In this document: positions 8,095 to 14,520 of the stretch, in pieces | Numbering within the stretch: position 1 is the first letter of the stretch | Layout of the letters: the number at the start of each line of letters is the position of its first letter | From: a bacterium 1xD8-48 | GTDB taxonomy: Bacteria; Bacillota; Clostridia; Lachnospirales; Lachnospiraceae | Length of the DNA: 43,103 nt | Direction: 5' to 3' | Assembly (NCBI GenBank): GCA_009917455.1 | Contig: QZDS01000039.1 | Location: forward strand, 1 to 43,103 | Program-made: the position numbers and the translations under genes | The notes under the pieces: model-generated | Databases searched by the model: none | What the model saw: the letters and a program-made list of their open reading frames with translations, nothing else | What the model was told of the DNA's origin: nothing

Positions 8095-8402
8095 CGTGAC
8101 GGAGCTGTGAAAAAGATAAACTCCGAAGCTTCCGGCCGCCTTGCATCGCTGGCCGAATTCCTCGTAAAACAGGTCCGGCATGGCGTCGTTTTTCAGCCCG
8201 TATTCTTTCAGGGCCATAAGAAGCTGCCAGAGGCTTCCCGGCTTTTTGGCCGCTTCCCCGAAAATATATTCCTTTAGCTGCACATTGGTATCGGAAAACC
8301 ATCATCGTCAAAGTATGCCCCGGCAATCCTGTCGAAGCAGTTTCTTTTCAGAGTCATTCTTCTGGTAAGCTCCAGCATATCGTCGCGGTTGATTTCGCCC
8401 AT
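8095..8402 (-). pseudogene. Decayed DUF4317 family gene (N-terminal part)
   Basis: Read on the minus strand from the ATG at 8400-8402, the frame gives MGEINRDDMLELTRRMTLKR and 'NCFDRIAGAYFDDDGF', then hits a stop. A second frame then resumes with 'NVQLKEYIFGEAAKKPGSLWQLLMALKEYGLKNDAMPDLFYEEF' and 'CKAAGSFGVYLFHSS' before running out of similarity near 8095. Together these look like the first third of a DUF4317-type protein with about 30 residues and the frame lost in between, and everything downstream deleted. Family name from memory of the motif pattern; the decay itself is plain. Confidence 0.55.
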
Positions 8403-8471
8403 ATTTTTCCCCATTTCTGCGCTGCTTTTCGCGCAAAATTCATGAAAATCAAGAGCCGAACATAATTGCGG

Positions 8472-8520
8472 TTGACATCCGTATTATACGAGTGTATAAT
8501 TCATTATGCGATTGCATAAT
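8472..8520 (+). promoter_or_regulatory. Promoter with two tandem perfect palindromes (BlaI/MecI-type operator)
   Basis: TTGACA at 8472-8477 and TATAAT at 8495-8500 are separated by exactly 17 bases. Two 18-bp perfect dyads lie here: ATTATAC-N4-GTATAAT at 8483-8500, which covers the -10 box, and ATTATGC-N4-GCATAAT at 8503-8520, which covers the start region. Their centres are 20 bp apart, about two helical turns, so two dimers could bind the same face. The downstream gene is a BlaI/MecI-family repressor, so autoregulation is the simplest reading. Confidence 0.85.
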
Positions 8521-8536
8521 AAAGGAGGGCGTAAGA

Positions 8537-8941
8537 TTGAAAAATAATTCGAAAAAACTGGGCGAAGCCGAACTGGAAATCATGCAGGTAATCTGGAAAA
8601 GCAGGGAGCCTGTCACTTCAAACTACATTTTGAAGGAACTGCAGGGGAAAAGAAAATGGCAGTTGTCAACCCTGATGACGTCCTTATCCAGGCTGTGCGA
8701 GAAGGGATTTGTATCCTGCGACCGCACCACGGGCATGAATCTTTATACCAGCCTGATAGCGGAAAACGATTATAAGGCCACGGAGGGCAGAAGCTTTCTG
8801 AAAAGGCTGTATGACAACTCCATACAAAACATGGTGGCGACTCTTTACGGCAGAAAGGCTCTCCCGCCTTCCGAGGTGGAAGAACTGAGGGCATATCTGA
8901 ATGAACTGTTAAAGGAAGATTCGACGCAGGAGGAAGAATGA
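8537..8941 (+). CDS. BlaI/MecI family transcriptional repressor
   Basis: This 134-residue protein has an N-terminal winged helix with the family signature LGEAELEIMQVIWKS and the recognition helix region 'WQLSTLMTSLSRLCEKGFV', followed by a dimerisation helix region with the 'FLKRLYDNSIQNMVATLY' motif. These repressors are inactivated by proteolysis triggered by a partner M56 membrane peptidase, and such a gene follows 33 bases later. I chose the TTG at 8537: AGGAGGG at 8523-8529 is optimally spaced, while the upstream ATG at 8492 falls in the promoter -10 region and cannot be in the transcript. The ligand may be a cell-wall signal, but no beta-lactamase gene is nearby. Confidence 0.92.
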   Translation: MKNNSKKLGEAELEIMQVIWKSREPVTSNYILKELQGKRKWQLSTLMTSLSRLCEKGFVSCDRTTGMNLYTSLIAENDYKATEGRSFLKRLYDNSIQNMVATLYGRKALPPSEVEELRAYLNELLKEDSTQEEE

Positions 8942-8974
8942 CGTGCGGTAAGGCTGTGCGGAAATGAGGGGAAA

Positions 8975-10963
8975 ATGATAACAGATTTGTTTGTTACGGT
9001 TTTAACAATTTCAATGACCACAAGCGTGCCCGTGATTTTATTGATGATTTCAGGGTCTTTTTTAAATAAACGTTATGCGGCAAAGTGGAAATACTGGATT
9101 TGGCTTTTTCTGGCGCTGCGTCTGGTGATTCCCGTAAACGGACAGACGGCGGGGGAGCTGCTGGCAAAAGCATCAGAAGGAAAACGGCAGGCAGGCGAGG
9201 CTTCGGCGGATATGGAGGCAGGAGAAAGCCCGGGATTTCGGCGGATTGTTGTGGAGCTGCCGCCGCAAATGACAACGCCGATTTCCATTGAAACGGAGAA
9301 AAATGCCGCAGATATCACAATACTGGACATCCTGGCGGCGATACGGTTTACCGGGGGACTTATCTTTGTGCTGGTTCATTTGCTGAGCTATTGGCATTAC
9401 AGAAAGGGGCTTATGAAGACCGGCAGGCCGCCGGAGGACGAAAGGCTGATGTATCAGCTTAAGAGGCTTCAAAAGGAGGCAGGGATAAAGAGGAAGGTGT
9501 CTGCGATAGAATGCGGGGAAGCCCCCGGTCCGATGACTACGGGATTTTTTACGTCCCTGATGATTTTTCCGCAGGAAAAATACAGTGATGAAGAATTATA
9601 CTTCATTTTGAAGCATGAGCTTTTTCATTTAAAGCGGCGGGACGTGTGGTTTAAGCTTTTGATGGTAACTGCCAACGCGGTTCACTGGTTCAATCCGGTT
9701 ATCTGGCTCATGCAGAGGGAGGCGGCTCTGGATATGGAGCTTTCCTGTGACGAGTGGGTGGTACGGGGGAAGGGAAAGGACGCACGGAAGGCATACACAG
9801 AGGTTTTGATTTCCGCGCTGCATAAAAAGTGCAGTAGGAACATTCCCTTTTCCACACAATTTTACGAGGGAAAACAGATTATGAAAAAACGTTTTAAAAA
9901 TATTTTAAGCAGGAAAAAGAAGAAAAACGGCGCGTTAATACTGGCGGGAATACTTGTTCTGACGGCCATTCTGGGAGCTCTGGCAGGCTGCTCCGTGGGA
10001 GAAGATGGGGGGCGGAAAGAGGGAATTGTAATGGAGGGAATTGAAGTTCCCGCCGTTGTGCTGGATAAGGCAAAAGAGCTTGTGGACGCATGGTATGACA
10101 ATGCCCGGGAGGGGTTTGCCGACTATCATTATGAAAACTGGAGGATCCAGTCTCTGGCTCAGCGCTATACCTACGAGCATTTCAGCGGAATGACACTGCA
10201 GGTTTATCAGATGAATTACCAGTTTTTGTCCGGTACGCCCGAAAAGGTGGTTCCGGCGGGCGGTATGACAGTCGATGAAGAAGGCTGGGTTGTGCCGGAT
10301 TATCCTGACAGCAGATTCCTGATTTTCCGACAGGAGGGCGAGAGCCTTACTTTTCTGACGGAACTGTTTGAGAACGACTGTCTTCCGGGAGACGAACTGT
10401 TTACCGGTGACTTGCAGGGCGCACTGGAAAGCCTTGGCGTTATCAGTGTCGTGGAAAGAGGGGAAGAAGATGAGAATGGGCAGGATATGAACGGGCAAAG
10501 CCTGTCCGGGGAAAGCGCCTCCGGGTCAAACGCGTCTGAGGAAAACAGGGGAACACTTACCGTATACCGGGAGGGGGAAGCGGATGAAATACCGGCGGCT
10601 CTTTATGCAGGGGAAGGGTACTCCATTTATCTGACAGAGGGAGACTGGCGCCAGGAGGCGGCTGACGAATGGGTGGCTGTGTATGATGGAGCGCCGGTTT
10701 TAGACGGACGGGTACGGCTTCGGATTCGTTCATACGAGGACAGGACAAGGGATGAGGCAGCGAACGAGCTGGAAAACGACGGCTATTCGCCGGAAGATTA
10801 TGAGTTGGTCAGGCGGGAAGGAGAAATGGTGTACAGGGCAAGGCTTTTGGAAGACGACGGCCGCGTGTGGGAAATCTTTTACTGCCATACGGAAGAAGCA
10901 GAGGAAGGATGGGGACAGGTGCTTAAGGTAATGGCGGATACCTTTGCACTGTCTTTGGATTGA
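8975..10963 (+). CDS. M56 family (BlaR1-like) membrane metallopeptidase with an unusual sensor tail
   Basis: This is a 662-residue integral membrane protein. Hydrophobic helices lie near residues 1-26, 38-54 and 115-137. The zinc site HELFH is at about 214-218, in 'ILKHELFHLKRRDVW', with 'DMELSCDEWVV' further on. Another membrane helix at about 314-335 ends in AGC, leaving some 325 residues outside. That outer part is not a penicillin-binding domain as in BlaR1: I see no SxxK/KTG pattern. Instead it is an acidic domain with a low-complexity Ser/Gly/Glu linker (about 505-530) and a terminal domain resembling lipoprotein sensor folds. It probably cleaves or triggers loss of the upstream repressor on a signal I cannot identify. 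Confidence 0.88.
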   Translation: MITDLFVTVLTISMTTSVPVILLMISGSFLNKRYAAKWKYWIWLFLALRLVIPVNGQTAGELLAKASEGKRQAGEASADMEAGESPGFRRIVVELPPQMTTPISIETEKNAADITILDILAAIRFTGGLIFVLVHLLSYWHYRKGLMKTGRPPEDERLMYQLKRLQKEAGIKRKVSAIECGEAPGPMTTGFFTSLMIFPQEKYSDEELYFILKHELFHLKRRDVWFKLLMVTANAVHWFNPVIWLMQREAALDMELSCDEWVVRGKGKDARKAYTEVLISALHKKCSRNIPFSTQFYEGKQIMKKRFKNILSRKKKKNGALILAGILVLTAILGALAGCSVGEDGGRKEGIVMEGIEVPAVVLDKAKELVDAWYDNAREGFADYHYENWRIQSLAQRYTYEHFSGMTLQVYQMNYQFLSGTPEKVVPAGGMTVDEEGWVVPDYPDSRFLIFRQEGESLTFLTELFENDCLPGDELFTGDLQGALESLGVISVVERGEEDENGQDMNGQSLSGESASGSNASEENRGTLTVYREGEADEIPAALYAGEGYSIYLTEGDWRQEAADEWVAVYDGAPVLDGRVRLRIRSYEDRTRDEAANELENDGYSPEDYELVRREGEMVYRARLLEDDGRVWEIFYCHTEEAEEGWGQVLKVMADTFALSLD

Positions 10964-11059
10964 GGGATTTTTCTGATGCCATGCGGAACCGCCTTCCCAC
11001 AACCGATACTATATAAAAATGAAAGTTTGGTTTTTAATAGTTAATAAAAAACAGATAAT

Positions 11060-11106
11060 ATTTTAATAATATTAATATTGACTTTAATATTATTAAAATG
11101 TATAAT
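11060..11106 (+). promoter_or_regulatory. Promoter embedded in a 16-bp perfect inverted repeat
   Basis: ATTTTAATAATATTAA at 11060-11075 and its exact reverse complement at 11084-11099 flank an 8-base centre that holds the -35 box TTGACT (11078-11083). The -10 box TATAAT is at 11101-11106 after a 17-base spacer filled by the second arm. A dimeric repressor bound here would cover the whole core promoter. The downstream gene product (DUF2089) has a helix-turn-helix-like segment and is a candidate, but unproven, binder. Confidence 0.8.
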
Positions 11107-11195
11107 GTAGGTATAAAGAAAAGCACCTTTTACCTGCACATATCGCTCCGGCAAGGCTGCGGCGTTGGTGCAGAGCAGCAGAAAGAGGGAAGAGT

Positions 11196-11254
11196 GAAAG
11201 ATTTTTCAAATCTTTCCTTTGCAAGTTTGTGTCTGCGCTGTATCCACAAACTTG
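11196..11254 (+). other. Two strong hairpins in a 200-base mRNA leader
   Basis: The transcript from the promoter at 11078-11106 has a leader of about 200 bases with two perfect hairpins. GAAAGATTT (11196-11204) pairs with AAATCTTTC (11208-11216). CAAGTTTGTG (11222-11231) pairs with CACAAACTTG (11245-11254) around a 13-base loop. Neither is followed by a U-run, so they are not classical terminators. The ribosome site of the next gene lies 45 bases downstream. I recognise no known riboswitch. The rest of the gene-free stretch 10964-11305 holds only the promoter and AT-rich sequence. Confidence 0.55.
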
Positions 11255-11305
11255 AGAAGCCAGGTTGGTTTTGCGCAACAAAGCAGCGCAGAAATGGGGA
11301 GGAAT

Positions 11306-11608
11306 ATGAACGGTATACCCAAATGGATTGCAGAACTGCCGGAGGAGGATTTGAATTTTATCAAACGTTTTGTACTTTCCTCCGGGTCGCTGAAGGAGAT
11401 GGCGGGAATCTACGGCGTAACATACCCGACAGTCCGTTCCAGATTAGACCGTGTGATTAAGCGGATTATGTCCTCCGACGAGAAAGAGGAGGAGGCTTAT
11501 ATCAGCCTGATTAAGAAAATGGTGCTGGAAGAAAAGCTGGAGTTTGACGCCGCCACGATTCTGATTCGTGAGTATCGAAAGGAGAAACAAAATGGAAATG
11601 ATGAATAA
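11306..11608 (+). CDS. DUF2089 family small DNA-binding-like protein
   Basis: This encodes 100 residues. 'PKWIAELPEEDLNFIKRFVLSSGSLKEMAGIYGVTYPTVRSRLDRVI' contains a helix-turn-helix-like segment (SLKEMAGIYGVTYPTVRSRLD, about residues 30-50) of the kind seen in sigma-factor region 4. A charged C-terminal helix pair follows. DUF2089 proteins are typically found beside small membrane proteins, as here: the next gene overlaps by 17 bases. The frame is open from 11219, but GGGGAGGA directly before ATG 11306 and the family start settle the choice. Function is inferred only: a regulator, perhaps paired with the membrane protein as anti-factor or sensor. Confidence 0.8.
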   Translation: MNGIPKWIAELPEEDLNFIKRFVLSSGSLKEMAGIYGVTYPTVRSRLDRVIKRIMSSDEKEEEAYISLIKKMVLEEKLEFDAATILIREYRKEKQNGNDE

Positions 11609-11939
11609 TTACGGAGTACTCAGCATACTGGCGGTAGGATTGGGGCTTATGGCGAGATATTTCCTTTCAAGGCTCTGGAACGCAACGCAGCCCTCTGTCC
11701 GCCTTGGCATGATGGCGGGGCTGTTTGCGGTGTATACGGCGGGAATTTTGCTTATTCTGTGGCAGATTTACCGCTATACACAGGAAACGGGAGGCAGCGT
11801 CCAGAACTATCATCATATGGTGATACTGACAGTGCTCACGGCAAATACCATTGTGCTTTTTGTGGGAATCTTCTTTTACATTGTCCGGGGAAAACGGATG
11901 CTCTCCGGCGCGGATAAAATGAAGTTGATGGATTTGTAA
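11592..11939 (+). CDS. Small membrane protein coupled to the DUF2089 gene
   Basis: This encodes 115 residues with three hydrophobic helices, at about 8-27, 36-59 and 77-101. A polar 'YRYTQETGGSVQNYHH' segment lies between helices two and three, and a basic tail 'RGKRMLSGADKMKLMDL' follows. I recognise no enzymatic motif. The start is inside the end of the DUF2089 gene (17-base overlap) with AAAGGAG about 9 bases upstream, so the pair is co-translated. The membrane topology and context suggest it senses or tethers something for the DUF2089 protein; this is inference. Confidence 0.75.
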   Translation: MEMMNNYGVLSILAVGLGLMARYFLSRLWNATQPSVRLGMMAGLFAVYTAGILLILWQIYRYTQETGGSVQNYHHMVILTVLTANTIVLFVGIFFYIVRGKRMLSGADKMKLMDL

Positions 11940-11979
11940 TTTGTGTCTGGCAAATCAGCCAATCAGGAAAAACGGAAAC

Positions 11980-12025
11980 GGCGGCAAAGTATGTTCTGTA
12001 TGTACAGAGCCGCTTTCTGGCCGCC
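11980..12025 (+). other. Hairpin after the DUF2089 pair
   Basis: GGCGGC (11980-11985) pairs with GCCGCC (12020-12025), with an inner stem TCTGT (11995-11999) and ACAGA (12004-12008). No U-run follows; the next bases are purine-rich. It may end the upstream transcript inefficiently or protect its 3' end. The gene-free stretch 11940-12320 otherwise holds the promoter at 12077-12105. Confidence 0.35.
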
Positions 12026-12076
12026 TGACGAAAAAAACATATTCTATAAAAAAATATTAAAAAAAACGTCAGAAAC

Positions 12077-12121
12077 TTGTCATTCAGTAAATATTCTGCT
12101 ATATTGAATTCATCAATTCAA
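12077..12121 (+). promoter_or_regulatory. Promoter of the Rpn-like gene with a start-site palindrome
   Basis: TTGTCA at 12077-12082 and TATATT at 12100-12105 have a 17-base spacer. A perfect inverted repeat TTGAATT-CATC-AATTCAA at 12104-12121 overlaps the -10 end and the expected start site, and could be an operator. The leader to the chosen start at 12321 is about 210 bases with no other feature I can name. Confidence 0.55.
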
Positions 12122-12320
12122 AGTGAAGCTCTTATTTCTTCCATTCATTATGTATGGTACGGCAGCATTATATTATGGAAGGAATCTGTATCGGCATCTC
12201 GCCGGAAATTCACGAAAGAAAAACTAAATGATAAAAGGCAGAGATGGAAAGACCGGTGCGGAGGACAAGTCCGTGACGCCATTCTTATATATCCAGTATA
12301 CTCTGCCGGAAGGAGGAGGT

Positions 12321-13394
12321 ATGGGATATACCAAAAAGACACTTCAGGAACTTGATTTGATTGACAACTTCCTGTCAAATGCAATTGCTTCCAACAGCGA
12401 GTTAAGCGAGCCGTTTTACCGGCTGCTCCTGTCCGTTCTGCTCGGAAAGGAGCTAAAAACAGTCCGGGTGCTGGCACAGCAGATAATTCCGGCAACAACG
12501 CCGGAGCTGCGGGGAATCCGGATGGATGTGGAAATTACGGAGTATGATAAGGGAAACATAACCGGCATATATAATGTGGAACCGCATCTTAAGGACGGAC
12601 TCCATCTGCCGAGACACAACAGGTACTATCAGGCAAAGATAGACGGCAGGTATGTGAAAAGGGGGCTTAAGGACTTTTCAGAGATACCAAACCTGTATGT
12701 GATTACGATTACAAATTATGACATATTCGAAAGAGATTATATGATGTACACGTTCCGCAATAAATGTGAGGAGTTACCGGATATAGAGTATGACGACGGC
12801 CTGCAGTTTGTATATTTTAATACGAAAGGACAAAAAGGCGGTAGCCAGGCGATAAAAAATATGTTAACATATATTCAAAATAGTGACAGCAAAAATGCGG
12901 TGGATGATGCAACCAGAAAGATAGATTTCTATGTGAACAGGGTGAAGAGTCTGCCGGAAGTGGAGGCGGGATATATGACACTTGGAGATTATTTTGACAG
13001 TATGCTGGACAGAGCCAAGGAAGAAATGGCGGAAGATGTAAGGAGAGAAGTAACGGAAGCAGTAAGAAAAGAAATGGCGGAGGCGGTAACCAAAGAAGTG
13101 ACGGAGGCGGTAACCAAAGAAGTGACGGAGGCGGTAACCAAAGAAGTGACGGAAGCGGTAACCAAAGAAGTGACGGAGGCAGTAACCAAAGAAGTAACAG
13201 AATCGGTAACAAAAGAAGTAACAGCTTCCGTTACCAGAGAAATCACCGGGCAGAGCATAAAAGCAATTGTGGAAATATTTCAGGAGCACCATGATACAAA
13301 GGAAAATGCGGCTGCCGGGCTTCGCAGTAAATTCCCGGAATATGCCGGTCAGGCGGAGAAACTGGTAGAAAAATACTGGAAGGACGACCTGTAA
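12321..13394 (+). CDS. Rpn / PD-(D/E)XK nuclease-like protein with octapeptide-repeat tail
   Basis: This 357-residue protein is of the type often annotated as PD-(D/E)XK nuclease family transposase or Rpn recombination-promoting nuclease. The core spans about residues 20-215: 'PFYRLLLSVLLGKELKTV', then the candidate acidic site 'GIRMDVEI' and 'YNVEPHL' (the usual E-x-Q is E-P-H here), then 'RHNRYYQAKIDGRYVKRGLKDFSEIPNLYVITI'. From residue 238 nine 8-residue units (consensus EAVTKEVT, five of them identical) form a charged helical region before a C-terminal helix ending KYWKDDL. Rpn proteins cut DNA and some act in phage defence. I chose ATG 12321 because AGGAGGAGG precedes it; the frame is open from 12228. 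Confidence 0.8.
   Translation: MGYTKKTLQELDLIDNFLSNAIASNSELSEPFYRLLLSVLLGKELKTVRVLAQQIIPATTPELRGIRMDVEITEYDKGNITGIYNVEPHLKDGLHLPRHNRYYQAKIDGRYVKRGLKDFSEIPNLYVITITNYDIFERDYMMYTFRNKCEELPDIEYDDGLQFVYFNTKGQKGGSQAIKNMLTYIQNSDSKNAVDDATRKIDFYVNRVKSLPEVEAGYMTLGDYFDSMLDRAKEEMAEDVRREVTEAVRKEMAEAVTKEVTEAVTKEVTEAVTKEVTEAVTKEVTEAVTKEVTESVTKEVTASVTREITGQSIKAIVEIFQEHHDTKENAAAGLRSKFPEYAGQAEKLVEKYWKDDL
13032..13247 (+). repeat. Nine tandem 24-bp units coding an 8-residue repeat
   Basis: Units begin at 13032 and run every 24 bp to 13247. The five units from 13080 to 13199 translate identically (EAVTKEVT) and differ at only a few bases, whereas the outer units are diverged (EDVRREVT, EAVRKEMA, ESVTKEVT, ASVTREIT). 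The central homogeneity suggests recent expansion by slippage or unequal exchange. The unit is a whole number of codons, so copy changes would keep the frame. Confidence 0.9.
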
Positions 13395-13437
13395 ATGCGG
13401 CTGCCAATGCCATTTGTACATCTGGCTAAAATTTAGC

Positions 13438-13507
13438 TTGTCAATCCCGCAAATTTCCATTACAATGAAATAGTATCGTTGCAGGGGGCTTTCTGTCTGA
13501 CAGAAAG
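13438..13507 (+). promoter_or_regulatory. comEA promoter and ribosome-site hairpin
   Basis: TTGTCA at 13438-13443 and TACAAT at 13461-13466 are 17 bases apart. Downstream, CTTTCTG (13489-13495) and CAGAAAG (13501-13507) form a 7-bp hairpin with a 5-base loop. The 3' arm contains the first half of the AAAGGAG ribosome site (13504-13510) of comEA, which could limit translation. Confidence 0.55.
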
Positions 13508-13515
13508 GAGTAACG

Positions 13516-14352
13516 ATGAAAAAGAGATTGAAAATTATGAAGGTGACGGCAATAATTTTGGCGGTTACTTTTTGTACGCTCTTGGGCTGTGAGAAAAAGG
13601 AAGCCGGAGAGCTTCTTTTGCCGTTGGAGGAAGCCGGAGAGTCAGGTGAACGACAGGCAGGGGAAGAAGGCGGGAAAAGCGCCGGTACGGCGGAAGGCGA
13701 TTACGGGATGATAACACCGGACGGGGCGGCGCTGCCGGAGGGACAAAGTACAGCGTCGGCCACAGAGGCAATTTGGCCGGATACGCTATCAGCCGGTGTG
13801 CCCGCACAGCCGGAAGGGGAAAGCGCACCGGCGAAAGAAGCGGAAACGGAAGAAGCTGCCTGTGTGGTTCATATCTGCGGCGCGGTAAGGGAGCCGGGCG
13901 TTTATGTTATGGAAGCGGACGCACGGATTTATCAGGCGGTTGACAGGGCCGGGGGCTTTGATGACGGCGCAGATGAAAACTATTTAAATCAGGCGGATTT
14001 GCTTTCCGACGGAATGAAAATTTATGTGCCGACCAAAGCGGAGGTGGAACAGTCCGGCGGGGAGATTGAGTGGAAAATTTCCGGGGAAACCGGCGTTTCC
14101 GGTACAGGATCCGCAGATGCAGAGAACGGGAAGCAGAAAAATACCTTGGGCGGAAGCGTTTTACTTATCAATATCAACACAGCGGGAGAAGCGGAGCTTT
14201 GTACGCTTCCGGGTGTGGGCAGCAACAAGGCGAAAAGCATTATTGCCTATCGTGAAAAGAACGGCGCTTACCGGACAATCGAAGATATTATGAACGTTGA
14301 AGGGATAAAGGATGGCGTCTTCCAGAAAATAAAAGACAGCATCACAGTGTAG
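13516..14352 (+). CDS. comEA: ComEA-like DNA-binding lipoprotein (SLBB plus helix-hairpin-helix)
   Basis: ComEA binds incoming double-stranded DNA at the cell surface during natural transformation and hands it to ComEC. This 278-residue form starts with a lipoprotein signal ending in LLGC (lipid-carrying Cys about residue 25) rather than the single-pass anchor of Bacillus. A low-complexity Glu/Ala linker runs to about residue 115, an SLBB domain follows ('VVHICGAVREPGVYVMEADARIYQAVDRAGG'), and the C-terminus is a tandem helix-hairpin-helix ('INTAGEAELCTLPGVGSNKAKSIIAYREKNG'). The ATG has AAAGGAG spaced 5 bases away. comEC lies 3.3 kb downstream in the same direction. Confidence 0.9.
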   Translation: MKKRLKIMKVTAIILAVTFCTLLGCEKKEAGELLLPLEEAGESGERQAGEEGGKSAGTAEGDYGMITPDGAALPEGQSTASATEAIWPDTLSAGVPAQPEGESAPAKEAETEEAACVVHICGAVREPGVYVMEADARIYQAVDRAGGFDDGADENYLNQADLLSDGMKIYVPTKAEVEQSGGEIEWKISGETGVSGTGSADAENGKQKNTLGGSVLLININTAGEAELCTLPGVGSNKAKSIIAYREKNGAYRTIEDIMNVEGIKDGVFQKIKDSITV

Positions 14353-14404
14353 CGGCATTCGCCAAATGCCTGCTTTGCAGTCGCCTGGCTCATTGCTCGC
14401 GGAA
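14352..14404 (+). repeat. 53-bp intergenic repeat, copy 1
   Basis: This is identical to the copy at 14445-14497. It contains two small hairpins, GGCATT with AATGCC and CTGC-TTT-GCAG, and is GC-rich and bounded by GCGG. The first base overlaps the comEA stop codon. The structure resembles a REP-like or mobile small repeat. Between the copies lies a further hairpin, ACCCCG (14412-14417) with CGGGGT (14428-14433). Confidence 0.9.
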
Positions 14405-14444
14405 GCCAACAACCCCGCTGCAAGCAACGGGGTATGTGTCTCTC

Positions 14445-14497
14445 GCGGCATTCGCCAAATGCCTGCTTTGCAGTCGCCTGGCTCATTGCTCGCGGAA
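14445..14497 (+). repeat. 53-bp intergenic repeat, copy 2
   Basis: This is an exact direct repeat of 14352-14404 with a 93-bp period. It ends 23 bases before the start of the response regulator gene. In one frame it reads open as SRHSPNACFAVAWLIARG, but this is not a credible N-terminus for the regulator. Confidence 0.9.
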
Positions 14498-14520
14498 ATA
14501 AAAATGGATGGTGTGGATAT

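Noticed and set aside
8063..8326. Separate minus-strand gene
   Set aside because: It overlaps the two DUF4317-like frames and shows no protein pattern of its own.
11196..11254. Transcription attenuator
   Set aside because: Neither hairpin is followed by a U-run and there is no leader peptide with repeated codons.
13032..13247. CRISPR-like array
   Set aside because: The units are contiguous with no spacers, in frame within a coding gene.
12864..13460. Long antisense open frames opposite the Rpn-like gene
   Set aside because: They arise because the 24-bp repeat is open in several frames; they lack ribosome sites and give low-complexity, repeat-derived proteins.
14352..14497. Two-repeat CRISPR remnant
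   Set aside because: Repeats are 53 bp, only two copies, the 40-bp interval has its own hairpin and no cas genes are in the window.
14434..14520. N-terminal extension of the response regulator
   Set aside because: It is the translation of the 53-bp repeat; the receiver domain begins normally at 14521.
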